39,948 nucleotides of DNA from JALGWA01 sp964604955 (GTDB lineage: Bacteria > Arandabacterota > Arandabacteria > Arandabacterales > JALGWA01): positions 1-39,948 of the forward strand of contig CAZSBE010000016.1 of assembly GCA_964604955.1 (NCBI GenBank). Reading direction: 5' to 3'. This document shows positions 27,014 to 34,628 of the stretch, one piece after another. The notes under the pieces were generated by a model that saw only the letters and a list, made by a program, of their open reading frames with translations, was not told the DNA's origin and made no database searches. The position numbers and the translations under genes are program-made. Within the stretch, counting starts at the first letter, position 1, and every line of letters begins with the position of its first letter.

Positions 27014-28026
27014 TCCCCTTGGCCCATATACCGCAGCATGTCGAGGAAGGCCTCCAGGCGCATCCTGGTCCTGAGGTCGATCTTGCCCGGCCTGTTGCCC
27101 TCGAGGGTCAGAACGGGAAGGTCCAGCTCCTTGCGGACGATGATGTCCTCTATCTGCCTGAAGCAGAAGGACTGCACGTAGTGTATGACTCCGTCCACAT
27201 TCCTCCGCCGGATTTCCGTTTTGACGTCCGCCAGCCGGTGCTTTATGTGATAGGGATATGTGTAAGCCAGGTACTTGTCCACGAGGTCGCTGCACTCGAA
27301 GGGCAGGCTGAACTGCCGCTGCAGCTCGTTGAAGACCACGCGCCCGCCGTTCGCTTCTATGAATTCGTATATGCCGTTCACGATGGGCGGTATGCCGATG
27401 TAGGCGAGGCGGAGCGCCTGTTTGCGGGGCTCCCTCCCCGCGGCCCGGGAGAGAAACTCATCGACTTCGGCCTCGAAAGCGCCCGGGTCGCCATTCATGT
27501 CGCTGCAGCAGATCTGGAAGTAATGGTTCTCGAAGCCGGTGACGGTGCCGCCGCGCCACGTCATCTCGTCGACAGCTGCGACTTTCTTCCTGACGGCGTC
27601 GAGTTTCTCCGCTGCGGCCCTCACATCCGCCGCGCCCGCGCCGAAGATTCGGGCCAGCTTCTCTATCTCACGGGCCAGCATTTCGCGGTCCCTGTCGTAG
27701 GGGAACATGAAGGGAATCGTCTCGATCCCCTCGGTCTCCAGGGTCTCCATGAGCGCATGCGTGTTGCTGCAATCGCCCTGAGTGACGGCGATTACCGTGC
27801 GAAGGCCCTCGAGATGCACAGCCGAGTAGAGGCCCTTGATCCAGGCGCAGCTGGCCTCCGGGAAGCCCCTGCGCTCGGCCCGTTCGATCAGCGAGTTGCT
27901 GTCCGGATGATTCATGAATACGTTGTTCAGGTCCACCACGCTGCGCCCCGAAGCGTAGACGACCTCTATGGGGATACTGGAAGTGATTCCCACCCTGTCT
28001 GACGGCGCGGCATCTCCGTGGGGCAT
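27010..28026 (-). CDS. 2-Hydroxyacyl-CoA dehydratase D-component family protein
   Basis: This superfamily (HgdB, FldB/C, BcrB/C and double-cubane proteins) holds iron-sulfur clusters used for difficult reductions, usually with an ATP-driven activator. The 338-residue product has conserved-position cysteines: EASCAW (C60), TQGDCSNTHAL (C86), YFQICCSD, FECSDL and HYVQSFCFRQIED. The C-terminal RTRMRLEAFLDML is family-typical. No activator (HgdC type) and no CoA-ester pathway gene is adjacent; instead it ends an operon of preQ0 genes. The ATG at 28026, with GAGG five bases upstream, is preferred over a GTG two codons earlier. The substrate is unknown and a role in deazapurine metabolism is only inference from context. 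Confidence 0.85.
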   Translation of the reverse strand: MPHGDAAPSDRVGITSSIPIEVVYASGRSVVDLNNVFMNHPDSNSLIERAERRGFPEASCAWIKGLYSAVHLEGLRTVIAVTQGDCSNTHALMETLETEGIETIPFMFPYDRDREMLAREIEKLARIFGAGAADVRAAAEKLDAVRKKVAAVDEMTWRGGTVTGFENHYFQICCSDMNGDPGAFEAEVDEFLSRAAGREPRKQALRLAYIGIPPIVNGIYEFIEANGGRVVFNELQRQFSLPFECSDLVDKYLAYTYPYHIKHRLADVKTEIRRRNVDGVIHYVQSFCFRQIEDIIVRKELDLPVLTLEGNRPGKIDLRTRMRLEAFLDMLRYMGQGD

Positions 28027-28028
28027 GG

Positions 28029-28766
28029 TCACCTCATCCTCATGATCTTGTGCATCTGAAGAGATATCCTGACGTCCCCGAGCAGCCGCAGGCCCTCCCG
28101 CACGAGTCTCATCATTCGCTCGCCGCTCACCACGGGCCGCGTCTCGTCGAACTCCGGCTGAAGGAAAACCGGGACATGCCGGTCGATGCCGGCCACCAGC
28201 CTGAAGGCGGCCTCCACTTCCCCGTCATCGCACTCGGGGGTCACGACTATCTTGACCGCCGCGGCCGCGGGCGGACTTCCGCCGGCCAGGACTTCAAGGA
28301 ATGCGGCGTGCTCGGCGTTGAGGTTCCTGCCTTCCTGCGTGGACGGCAGCTTTATGTCCATGGTCACGGTGTCGAATAGATGCCGGAGGCCGGCCATCTC
28401 GGCGGCAAGTGTGCCGTTGGTTTCAAGGTGAAGGCTGAAACCCGTCTGCATGAGGAGGGGCGCGACCTCCGAGAGGAATTCCGCCTGCAACAGGGGCTCG
28501 CCGCCGGTGATACGGACGTCACGATACGCGGCGAAGTTGTCCCCCACGATACCGGACAGCCTGGCGGGGCTCAGGGGGTTCGCCACTGCGCTTTCCAGCT
28601 TCCCGACATAGAGGCAGAACGAGTCGGTTCTCAACCGGGCGTCCGCCGTGTCGCAATACGAGCAGCCCAGGTTGCACCCGGCCATCCGGACGAAGACAGC
28701 GGGCATGCCCACGCGGTCGCCTTCGCCCTCCAGAGACGCGAAAACCTCGGACAGGTAACCGTTCAT
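28029..28766 (-). CDS. queE: 7-Carboxy-7-deazaguanine synthase
   Basis: QueE is a radical-SAM enzyme that contracts 6-carboxytetrahydropterin to 7-carboxy-7-deazaguanine, the second committed step to preQ0. The 245-residue protein has SEVFASLEGEGDRVG and FVRMAGCNLGCSYCDT, with the C-x3-C-x2-C cluster motif, then RITGGEPLLQ, LHLETNGT and VTMDIKLPST. This pattern is QueE-specific (substrate and Mg contacts around the CDT). Its ATG starts two bases after the DUF366 stop. It overlaps by three bases the GTG that could begin the dehydratase homologue, so these genes are tightly coupled. Confidence 0.95.
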   Translation of the reverse strand: MNGYLSEVFASLEGEGDRVGMPAVFVRMAGCNLGCSYCDTADARLRTDSFCLYVGKLESAVANPLSPARLSGIVGDNFAAYRDVRITGGEPLLQAEFLSEVAPLLMQTGFSLHLETNGTLAAEMAGLRHLFDTVTMDIKLPSTQEGRNLNAEHAAFLEVLAGGSPPAAAAVKIVVTPECDDGEVEAAFRLVAGIDRHVPVFLQPEFDETRPVVSGERMMRLVREGLRLLGDVRISLQMHKIMRMR

Positions 28767-28768
28767 TG

Positions 28769-29326
28769 CTAATCCACCGGGCGCACCTTGCGCGTGGCAT
28801 AATCGACCGAGTCCATCTCTTCGACAAACCTCCTCATCAGCGCGAGCGCGACTTCATCCGGCTCGAGCCCGAGGTCCCGGAGGCTTGCGGCCTTAACGGG
28901 GACCCCCCGGTCCGTAATGTTGAGGCCCATGTGGATGAGACCCGATACCGGAGAGACCGTCGCGACGGAAACCGAGAGCTTGCCCCCGCCTGCGAACAGG
29001 TCGTCCCCCCGCCTCTCGACTGCGAGCCGGCCCGCAGCCGAGTCAATCACGTCCTTGGCGGAGGCGCAGAGCAGCCTCTGCAGTGCCGTCACATGCAGCA
29101 GACTGATTCCGAATATCTCGACTATGAAATGCATCATGTCGTCGCCCCAGACGGTCTCGCCCGCCTCGAAGTCCTCCAGGTCTACGAGTCGTTCCCCGCT
29201 TACCCTGCACTCGCCCCGGAAGGCGACTACCGCGTCGCCTTCGATCCCGAATCTGTCCCGGATGAAATGCGAGCGAAGTTCCGCGCCCGTGTAACCGATC
29301 TTCTCTTCAGCGAGTAGGTGTTTCAC
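28769..29326 (-). CDS. DUF366 family protein
   Basis: The 185-residue product matches DUF366, a family of unknown function best known from archaea and some bacteria. Recognisable segments are EEKIGYTGAELRSHFIRDRF, FRGECRVSGERLVDLED, MMHFIVEIFGI and KLSVSVATVSPVSGLIHMGL. It is soluble and has no known catalytic motif that I can name. It lies between queC and queE in a cluster, which suggests a role in deazapurine metabolism; that is inference. The start is GTG (29326) with GGTGAGG eight bases upstream. Confidence 0.85.
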   Translation of the reverse strand: MKHLLAEEKIGYTGAELRSHFIRDRFGIEGDAVVAFRGECRVSGERLVDLEDFEAGETVWGDDMMHFIVEIFGISLLHVTALQRLLCASAKDVIDSAAGRLAVERRGDDLFAGGGKLSVSVATVSPVSGLIHMGLNITDRGVPVKAASLRDLGLEPDEVALALMRRFVEEMDSVDYATRKVRPVD

Positions 29327-29336
29327 TTCGTATGCC

Positions 29337-30023
29337 TCACCTCGCGAACCTGGACGCGTGCTCGCCGAGTATGCCGTTGGCTTCGAGGGCCGATTTCAGG
29401 CGCACGCACGACTGGCAGTTCCCGCACATGAGCCCGCCCTGCGGCCTCCCGTAGCATGAGTAGACGAGGTCCAGCGGCGCGGCGTTCTCAAGCCCGAGCG
29501 CCACCGTCTCCCGCTTGTCGAGCGCCAGTGTGTAGCTCCTGACCTGGACGGCGCTCAGAGTCGAGAGTTCGAGCGCCGCATTGGTGCGCCTTACGAACTC
29601 CGCGGAATTGTCCGGATAGAGCCCCGCCTCCTCGAGATTGAAACCGGCGACCACGGCTGAGGCGCCCAGCGCCTCCGCGAAAGCCGCGCCGACGCTTACG
29701 AGGACCGCGTTCCGGTTGGGGATATACGTCTCATCCAGCATGAAGCGTCTCCCGGCCGCGAGGTCCTCTTCGGACACGGGGCTCAGCGTCCCGCTTCCCG
29801 TAATCGGATTGTCTATGAGCCGGCGGTACCAGCCGAGCTCGACCGTCTCAAGTGGAACGCCGTATCGCCTGGCGCATGCGGCCGCAGCCGCGGCCTCGCC
29901 GTCGAAGGCGATCTGGCCGTAATCGCACGTGACGGCCAGCACCACTTCTCCCTCGTCCAGCGCGCACTTGAAGTTGACGACGGAGTCGAGACCGCCGGAA
30001 AGTAGAACTACTGCCTTCAACAC
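29337..30023 (-). CDS. queC: 7-Cyano-7-deazaguanine (preQ0) synthase, variant form
   Basis: QueC uses ATP and ammonia to turn 7-carboxy-7-deazaguanine into the nitrile preQ0. The 228-residue protein has the PP-loop VVLLSGGLDS, YIPNRNAVLVSVGAAFAEAL and the C-terminal zinc cysteines in YSCYGRPQGGLMCGNCQSC. Where canonical QueC reads DYSGYPDCR, this one reads NLEEAGLYPDNSAEF, so it belongs to a divergent subgroup. The start is GTG, abutting the queD stop with no gap; a TTG one codon later has slightly better spacing from GGGGAG. Same operon as queD, DUF366 and queE. Confidence 0.93.
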   Translation of the reverse strand: MLKAVVLLSGGLDSVVNFKCALDEGEVVLAVTCDYGQIAFDGEAAAAAACARRYGVPLETVELGWYRRLIDNPITGSGTLSPVSEEDLAAGRRFMLDETYIPNRNAVLVSVGAAFAEALGASAVVAGFNLEEAGLYPDNSAEFVRRTNAALELSTLSAVQVRSYTLALDKRETVALGLENAAPLDLVYSCYGRPQGGLMCGNCQSCVRLKSALEANGILGEHASRFAR

Positions 30024-30398
30024 TCACTCCCCGTAGAAGACAGCGCAGTTGCGGGGGTTCTCCCAGACTTCCACCTTGCCCACCGAAACCTCCGGTTCCT
30101 CGATTCGCCCTGCGAGCTTTCTGTATATCCACTCGGCTATGACTTCCGCGGTGGGGTTGTTTTGCTTGAAGTGGGGTATGTCGTTGAGCACAGTGTGGTC
30201 CAGAGGCTGGACTATCTCTTCGAGAAGACCCTTGAGCCTGCGGAAATCATAGGTGAGTCCTTCCCTCCCGCGGACTCCCGTGACCAGCGTGGCCCGGACC
30301 AGCCAGTTGTGGCCATGCAGATTGGCGCAGTCTCCGGGATACCCCGCGATCAGGTGGGCCGAGGAGAATGAAACCTCGGTGGAGATTTCGTACGGCAT
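30024..30398 (-). CDS. queD: 6-Carboxytetrahydropterin synthase
   Basis: QueD converts dihydroneopterin triphosphate to 6-carboxytetrahydropterin, the first step specific to queuosine precursors. The 124-residue protein carries the PTPS signature: FSSAHLIAG, CANLHGHNW (catalytic Cys and the zinc His pair), LDHTVLND and a Glu in VEVWENPR. Short length and the CxxxHGH form favour QueD over eukaryotic-type PTPS. GGAGG lies nine bases before the ATG, three bases after the cyclase stop. folE, queF and tgt are not in the window, and there is no space for a preQ1 riboswitch in front of it. Confidence 0.94.
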   Translation of the reverse strand: MPYEISTEVSFSSAHLIAGYPGDCANLHGHNWLVRATLVTGVRGREGLTYDFRRLKGLLEEIVQPLDHTVLNDIPHFKQNNPTAEVIAEWIYRKLAGRIEEPEVSVGKVEVWENPRNCAVFYGE

Positions 30399-30401
30399 GA
30401 C

Positions 30402-31724
30402 CTAGCCCCTCCCCTCCGCGGCCGGCAGGCTGAAGAATACGGCGCGGTTCTTACCACCCCGCTCGGCCTTGGCCAGCGCCTTGTCCGCCTTTTCAATGAG
30501 ATCTTCCCTGGTGACTCCGTCATCAGGGCAGATCGCCCCACCTATGCTTATGGTCATCCTGAGGTCCGCGAGGGCGGGATAGGTAATCGAGAAGTCGTAC
30601 TCCTCCACGACGCGGCGCAGCCTTTCGGCCGTAACCGCCGCATGCTCGCCGATCGTATCGGGGAGGATTATGCCGAACTCGTCGCCCCCGTATCTTGCCA
30701 CGACATCGATCTGCCTGACCTTGCCCTCGAGGAGGTGGGCCAGCGTGGAAAGAACGATATCCCCGACGGGATGGCCGTGGTCGGTGTTCACCTGCTTGAA
30801 GCCGTCGACATCCACCATGAGGAAGCCCACGGGTTCGTTGGTTCTTCTATACCGCTCGAGTTCGCGCTGGAGCTGGTCTTCCATGAACCCCCGGTTATAG
30901 ACGTGGGTCAGGGGGTCGCGGAATATCAATGTCTCCAGATGCTCGGCGTTCCTTATCATGCTGCCCGCCAGCATCGCCAGGAGCGAGAGAAAACCGAGGT
31001 CGTCGGAGCTGAAGTGGGCTTCGATCCGGCTCCACACTTCCAGCACGCCGTAGGTCCTGCCCTCGCATGCGAGCGGCAGCACCACCATGGAGGCGAATTC
31101 CCTGCCCGCGTAACGCCTGAGATCCCCGCTTCGTCTGAGGTCGGCGACGTGGACGCAGAGGCCGTCCTCGACCACCCATCTGTCGGTGACCGACGGGGCG
31201 AATCTCCCCGGAGCGGCCGGCGACCCCGATGCGACCGATTCGATCGCGCCCCCCAGGGTTTCATCCGTGATGTATATGGCGGCGAAGTCCGCCGTCACCA
31301 TCTCCCTTATGGTATCGAGCATGCTCATGAGCACTTTGCCGAGTTCGTCCTCCGACCTGCACGTCGCGACGGACGTGAAAAGGGACTGGATCTTGCCCGC
31401 ATCCTCGCGCCTCACGAAACCCCGGGGCAGGAAGGGAACGACCTCGGCCCTTGTCGTCGGGGGCTCTCTCAGGGAGTAGACGTTGCCGTCTTCGGCATCG
31501 GAGAACTTGATGAAGCGCTCTCCGTCCTTCTCGGCGCTGCCAAGCCACCTGAGGCTCCCGGACCTGCAGAGCCCCTGCATTATGGTAAGCGCATTCTCCC
31601 ATGCGACCAGCGGATCGGGCTCGGACATCGTGCGAACAGCCTCGCGCCTGATTTCCGTGTCGGTTATCTTGGGGCCCAGCACGTCGGTGAAGAGCTTCCT
31701 CAGGCTTATTCTCTCGGTTCTCAT
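30402..31724 (-). CDS. GAF-GGDEF diguanylate cyclase
   Basis: The 440-residue protein is soluble. Residues 1-110 are an uncharacterised region, 115-265 look like a GAF sensor domain (MLDTIREMVTADFAAIYITD, VVLPLACEGRTYGVLEVW), and the last 170 form a GGDEF domain (DPLTHVYNRGFMEDQLQREL). The active-site loop GGDEF (about residue 346) is intact, and RQID five residues before it is a complete inhibitory I-site, so the enzyme should make cyclic di-GMP with product feedback. The ATG at 31724 is preceded by AAGGTGAA; a GTG eight codons earlier is less likely. It stands between a phosphatase-like gene and queD; its link to them is unclear. Confidence 0.93.
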   Translation of the reverse strand: MRTERISLRKLFTDVLGPKITDTEIRREAVRTMSEPDPLVAWENALTIMQGLCRSGSLRWLGSAEKDGERFIKFSDAEDGNVYSLREPPTTRAEVVPFLPRGFVRREDAGKIQSLFTSVATCRSEDELGKVLMSMLDTIREMVTADFAAIYITDETLGGAIESVASGSPAAPGRFAPSVTDRWVVEDGLCVHVADLRRSGDLRRYAGREFASMVVLPLACEGRTYGVLEVWSRIEAHFSSDDLGFLSLLAMLAGSMIRNAEHLETLIFRDPLTHVYNRGFMEDQLQRELERYRRTNEPVGFLMVDVDGFKQVNTDHGHPVGDIVLSTLAHLLEGKVRQIDVVARYGGDEFGIILPDTIGEHAAVTAERLRRVVEEYDFSITYPALADLRMTISIGGAICPDDGVTREDLIEKADKALAKAERGGKNRAVFFSLPAAEGRG

Positions 31725-31771
31725 TTCACCTTCTATTCCGCCCGGCACGCTTCACCGGTTTCCGGAATCGC

Positions 31772-33334
31772 CTACTGAATATAGCCCACGGCTCTCAGCT
31801 GGTTCTCGATCTTCTTCCAGTCCTGGGAACCCAGGCCCGTAGGTTTCTTATACCCCGATTCCTCGGATTTAACAAGTATAACCCTGTCCCGGTACTCTTC
31901 CTTGAAAGCGGCCCGGGGAACAGTCCCGTCCATCTCGGCCGGCAGGGGCACGCCCAGATAGGTCAGAATGGTGGGCGTGATATCGATGATCCTGGCATCC
32001 ACTCGCTGCCCCGCGGCCACCGTGTTGCCGTACATGAAAAGCGTGCCCATCCTCCTGTGAAAAGCGGAGAAGGCCCTGTCGGGGCTGGGACCTCGGTCAA
32101 AGAGCCTGAGGTCCGGCGTCACCTGCAGCGAGAAGAAGAGATAGTTCGGCGTTTCAAGACACAGCACGTCGGGAGCCTTGCTTACATATGGCCCCTCGTA
32201 GATATCTTCCTTAACGTAGATGGAGTCTATGATCTTCTGCCCGGTCTCCGGGTCCTCGAGCGCCTCGAGGCCCTCGATGAGCCGGCTCCGTATGTTGTCG
32301 AACTTCTCCTCCGCGTTCCGGCCCGAGACGTTTATCTTGAACTTGCTTCCGAAGAAATCGGCGCACAGGACGTCGTCGTTGTTTCCAAGCGTCCGCTGCA
32401 GGAAGTTGCGCGTATTTATGATCTTGTAGAGGGGCCCGAAACCGTGGTCCGACATCACAATCAGCAGGTCATCGCCCTCCAGCCTCTTCATGAACTCGCC
32501 GAGGAAGGCGTCCGCGCGCTTATAGGCCCACTCGACGCGGTCCCCGTAAGCTTCCCTCATCGCCGGGTCGTAAAGGGGATGCTCCTCATCCATGTACTTC
32601 CACATGTAGTGCTGGATCCGGTCGGTGAAAGTGAAGACGATCCAGAAGAGGTCCCAATCGCCCTCGTCAAAAAGCGTGAGCCCGACGTCAAGCCTGCGCC
32701 CGGATATGTCTTCCATGCTGCGCAGGAACTTCTCTTCCTGGCCCTTGGCGCAGGTTACCCTGAAAGCGTCGTACTTGTATGAGCCCAGGTATTTCTCGAG
32801 TTCGGGGGGCCAGTAGTGGGCTATCTGGTCTTCGGACGTATGTGGAAACCCCGCGATCATCACGCCGTTGAGGCTGTCTGCCGGGGAGGAGAGCGGGATG
32901 TTCACGACGCAGGCCCGCCTGCCGTACTCGCTCATAACGTCCCACACCGTGCTGAAACCGCGGTCGCGCGACGTGTTGAACACGGCCGGCCCCTTCCCGC
33001 CCTCGTCGAGCTCTTTGAGGAAGCCGTAGATTCCGTGTTTACCGGGGTTGACTCCGGTGACCGCCGAGGTCCAGGCCGATGCCGAGGAAGGGGGCAGCAC
33101 GGTCATGCAATCGCCGTATGCTCCCTCCCGGATTATCCGGGCCATGTTGGGAAGCTTGCCCTCCTTGACATACTTGTCGACCATCACCGGCGAGAGGCCG
33201 TCAAACCCGACGACCACCACGCGCCCCACGGCCTCGCGCGGCCGCTTGCTGACACTTCCCTGTTCCGGCTGTCCGCAGGCGACAGACATGGCCAGGGCAG
33301 AGGCGAAACCCAGCATCAAGAGGCGTTTGAACAT
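31772..33334 (-). CDS. Exported alkaline-phosphatase-superfamily (nucleotide pyrophosphatase-like) protein
   Basis: The 520-residue product starts MFKRLLMLGFASALAMSVAC with CGQPE after it, an apparent lipoprotein signal (C at the cleavage point, though the -3 residue is Ser rather than Leu). The body matches the type I phosphodiesterase family: VVVGFDGLSPVMVDKYV, the nucleophile region PPSSASAWTSAVTGVNPGKH, FTDRIQHYMW and the metal-binding VMSDHGFGPLYK. Such enzymes hydrolyse phosphodiesters or pyrophosphates outside the cytoplasm; the substrate here is unknown. AGGAG is six bases before the ATG. It is first in the transcript leading through the cyclase and the que genes. Confidence 0.9.
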   Translation of the reverse strand: MFKRLLMLGFASALAMSVACGQPEQGSVSKRPREAVGRVVVVGFDGLSPVMVDKYVKEGKLPNMARIIREGAYGDCMTVLPPSSASAWTSAVTGVNPGKHGIYGFLKELDEGGKGPAVFNTSRDRGFSTVWDVMSEYGRRACVVNIPLSSPADSLNGVMIAGFPHTSEDQIAHYWPPELEKYLGSYKYDAFRVTCAKGQEEKFLRSMEDISGRRLDVGLTLFDEGDWDLFWIVFTFTDRIQHYMWKYMDEEHPLYDPAMREAYGDRVEWAYKRADAFLGEFMKRLEGDDLLIVMSDHGFGPLYKIINTRNFLQRTLGNNDDVLCADFFGSKFKINVSGRNAEEKFDNIRSRLIEGLEALEDPETGQKIIDSIYVKEDIYEGPYVSKAPDVLCLETPNYLFFSLQVTPDLRLFDRGPSPDRAFSAFHRRMGTLFMYGNTVAAGQRVDARIIDITPTILTYLGVPLPAEMDGTVPRAAFKEEYRDRVILVKSEESGYKKPTGLGSQDWKKIENQLRAVGYIQ

Positions 33335-33369
33335 ATACTTCTCCTTTGGCAAAGCGTACTTCCAGAGGA

Positions 33370-33398
33370 ATTATAACAGACGCCGCCCGAGAGGGCAA
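33370..33398 (-). promoter_or_regulatory. Strong predicted promoter of the phosphatase-cyclase-que operon
   Basis: On the minus strand TTGCCC (33398-33393), a 17-base spacer and a perfect TATAAT (33375-33370) lie about 36 bases before the ATG at 33334. The predicted start near 33363 leaves a short leader. The remaining DNA up to the divergent promoter at 33539 (about 140 bp) shows no gene or clear structure. Confidence 0.7.
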
Positions 33399-33538
33399 CA
33401 CTCATGGTCCGCGCCGGCGGGCAGGCGACTGCATTTCTCGCGAGTTCGAGGCCGCGTATGGAGTTATGCGGGGGGCTTTTTCGGCGGCAAAAAGGGGAGG
33501 GCAGCTCCCGGGTCCTGGGAATCTGTATCACTTTTAGC

Positions 33539-33567
33539 TTGACGAATTTGGCCAATGCTGTTACAAG
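33539..33567 (+). promoter_or_regulatory. Predicted promoter of the outer-membrane protein transcript
   Basis: TTGACG (33539-33544), a 17-base spacer and TACAAG (33562-33567) precede the OMP gene. The implied leader of about 105 bases contains the small open frame at 33622 and two ribosome-binding sites. Confidence 0.45.
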
Positions 33568-33621
33568 ATACCAAAACTGGCAAGTTATGGGGCGATTGAT
33601 GAAATGCGGAAGGAGGTGATT

Positions 33622-33684
33622 TTGCTATTAGAAGACCCTGCCTGCACTTATATCATAGGGATCACGAAAGGAGGAGTACGATGA
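33622..33684 (+). CDS. Possible leader peptide coupled to the outer-membrane protein gene
   Basis: A 20-codon frame with TTG start is preceded, at five bases, by AAGGAGGTGAT (33610-33620), an unusually complete match to the 16S anti-Shine-Dalgarno end. The frame reads LLLEDPACTYIIGITKGGVR and its TGA overlaps the ATG of the next gene (ATGA). In-frame GTG (33616) and ATG (33604) would lengthen it by two or six codons. The OMP gene's own AAAGGAGG lies inside it. Translational coupling is plausible, but the frame could be chance and no family is recognisable. Confidence 0.3.
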   Translation: MLLEDPACTYIIGITKGGVR

Positions 33685-34292
33685 GAGTACCCCTGTTGAT
33701 CGGGCTTTGTATAGTAGTGGCGGCTTCGGCCGCGTTTGCCGGCGGCACTCCTAACACGGGTATGGGAGCCAAGCAGTTGGTGTTCGAGTTCAGCGGCTTG
33801 AGCAACCTGGGCCTTTCGCCCTACGCGGGTGGCTTCGGCTTCAGGTACTTCTATGCCGATGACACGGCCATCAGAGGTTCCCTGCGGTTTGCCTACGCCA
33901 AGGACACGGACGAGGCCGATCTTGAGGAAACCACGACCAGCTTCGGCGCCACCGTGGTCTGGGAGAGATACATGGCTGCCATCGCCAGCGTGGCCCCTTA
34001 CATGGGCATCGGCGTCGGCTACTACTATACGAAGGTAGAGTCGGACGTGCCGGTCCTGGTCTTCGCGGATGATACCGTGAAGGCGGAAGAGACCACCAAC
34101 ACGCTGATTATCCCTCTGGTAGTCGGCTTCCAGTGGTATTTCACCGAGGCCATCAGTCTCGGCGGCGAGTACAGGCTTTCCTACACGTACGATTCGGGCG
34201 AAGTGACCGTGGACGGGAACAAGCTGGGTGACACATCCGGTAGCGCATTCGGCTTCTCGGCTGCCAGCGTGTTCTTCTCGGTGCATTACTAG
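33681..34292 (+). CDS. Outer-membrane beta-barrel protein
   Basis: The 203-residue product begins MRVPLLIGLCIVVAASAAFA, a clean signal peptide cleaved before GGTPNTG. The mature part has amphipathic alternating strands with many aromatic residues, for example YAGGFGFRYFYADDTAIRG, YMGIGVGYYYTKVE and FQWYFTEAISLGGEYRLSY, and ends in FFSVHY with an aromatic last residue, as Bam-dependent barrels do. It fits the 8-strand OmpW/OmpA-like size class. AAAGGAGG lies seven bases before the ATG. A strong terminator follows, so it is a short transcript on its own. Ligand or role unknown. This gene is the best evidence in the window for an outer membrane. Confidence 0.88.
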   Translation: MRVPLLIGLCIVVAASAAFAGGTPNTGMGAKQLVFEFSGLSNLGLSPYAGGFGFRYFYADDTAIRGSLRFAYAKDTDEADLEETTTSFGATVVWERYMAAIASVAPYMGIGVGYYYTKVESDVPVLVFADDTVKAEETTNTLIIPLVVGFQWYFTEAISLGGEYRLSYTYDSGEVTVDGNKLGDTSGSAFGFSAASVFFSVHY

Positions 34293-34313
34293 TACCGGTA
34301 CTTGCTTGATTTC

Positions 34314-34345
34314 AAGCGGGGTCTGACCCAGACCCCGCTTTTTTT
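34314..34345 (+). terminator. Rho-independent terminator after the outer-membrane protein
   Basis: A perfect 12-bp stem AAGCGGGGTCTG / CAGACCCCGCTT with a three-base loop is followed by five more T residues, 22 bases after the OMP stop. It is the clearest terminator in the window. Confidence 0.95.
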
Positions 34346-34355
34346 ATCCCCCGAG

Positions 34356-34480
34356 GGGGTCAGGTCTTGAAATGCACATTACTACTTGCGGACCGCAGGT
34401 GGTCTCCCAAGGCTTCGTCATCTTAAAGAAGCCACTGGGAGACCGCCGAGGTCCAGTTGTGCATTTCAAGACCTGACCCC
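34356..34480. repeat. 125-bp palindromic repeat, copy 3
   Basis: Same orientation as copy 2, identical 23-bp inverted ends, about 93% identical to copy 2 by my count. Most differences fall in the unpaired stretch just inside the left end, while the stem is conserved or keeps G-T wobble. It sits between the OMP terminator and the promoter at 34569, with no evident target duplication. The rest of the 336-bp gap (34293-34628) holds only the terminator and that promoter. Confidence 0.95.
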
Positions 34481-34568
34481 TTCGTTTTTTGACCTCTTCG
34501 TTCTGGGGTGGAACGGGGCGCGGGCCGGCGGGTTCAACACTCCGGGAGCACAGGCCCCTAATTTGTTA

Positions 34569-34597
34569 TTGTTCCGCATATTGCGCTTGTGTATAAT
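34569..34597 (+). promoter_or_regulatory. Predicted promoter of the propeller-glycosyltransferase-glg transcript
   Basis: TTGTTC (34569-34574), a 17-base spacer and a perfect TATAAT (34592-34597). The -10 box overlaps an in-frame ATG at 34596, which therefore would not be transcribed as a start; this favours the ATG at 34629 for the following gene. Confidence 0.6.
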
Positions 34598-34628
34598 GCA
34601 GCCCGAAACAGGAGGGTCAATCGGAGAT

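Noticed and set aside
30399..30401. A preQ1 riboswitch before queD
   Set aside because: Only three bases separate queD from the upstream cyclase gene, and no riboswitch-like region was seen near the operon promoter.
33648..34286. A 212-codon minus-strand frame
   Set aside because: It mirrors the outer-membrane protein gene, which has signal peptide, barrel pattern, ribosome-binding site and terminator.
34386..34628. An N-terminal extension of the propeller gene reaching into repeat copy 3
   Set aside because: It would put repeat sequence, the promoter and its -10 box inside the coding region and bury the signal peptide.
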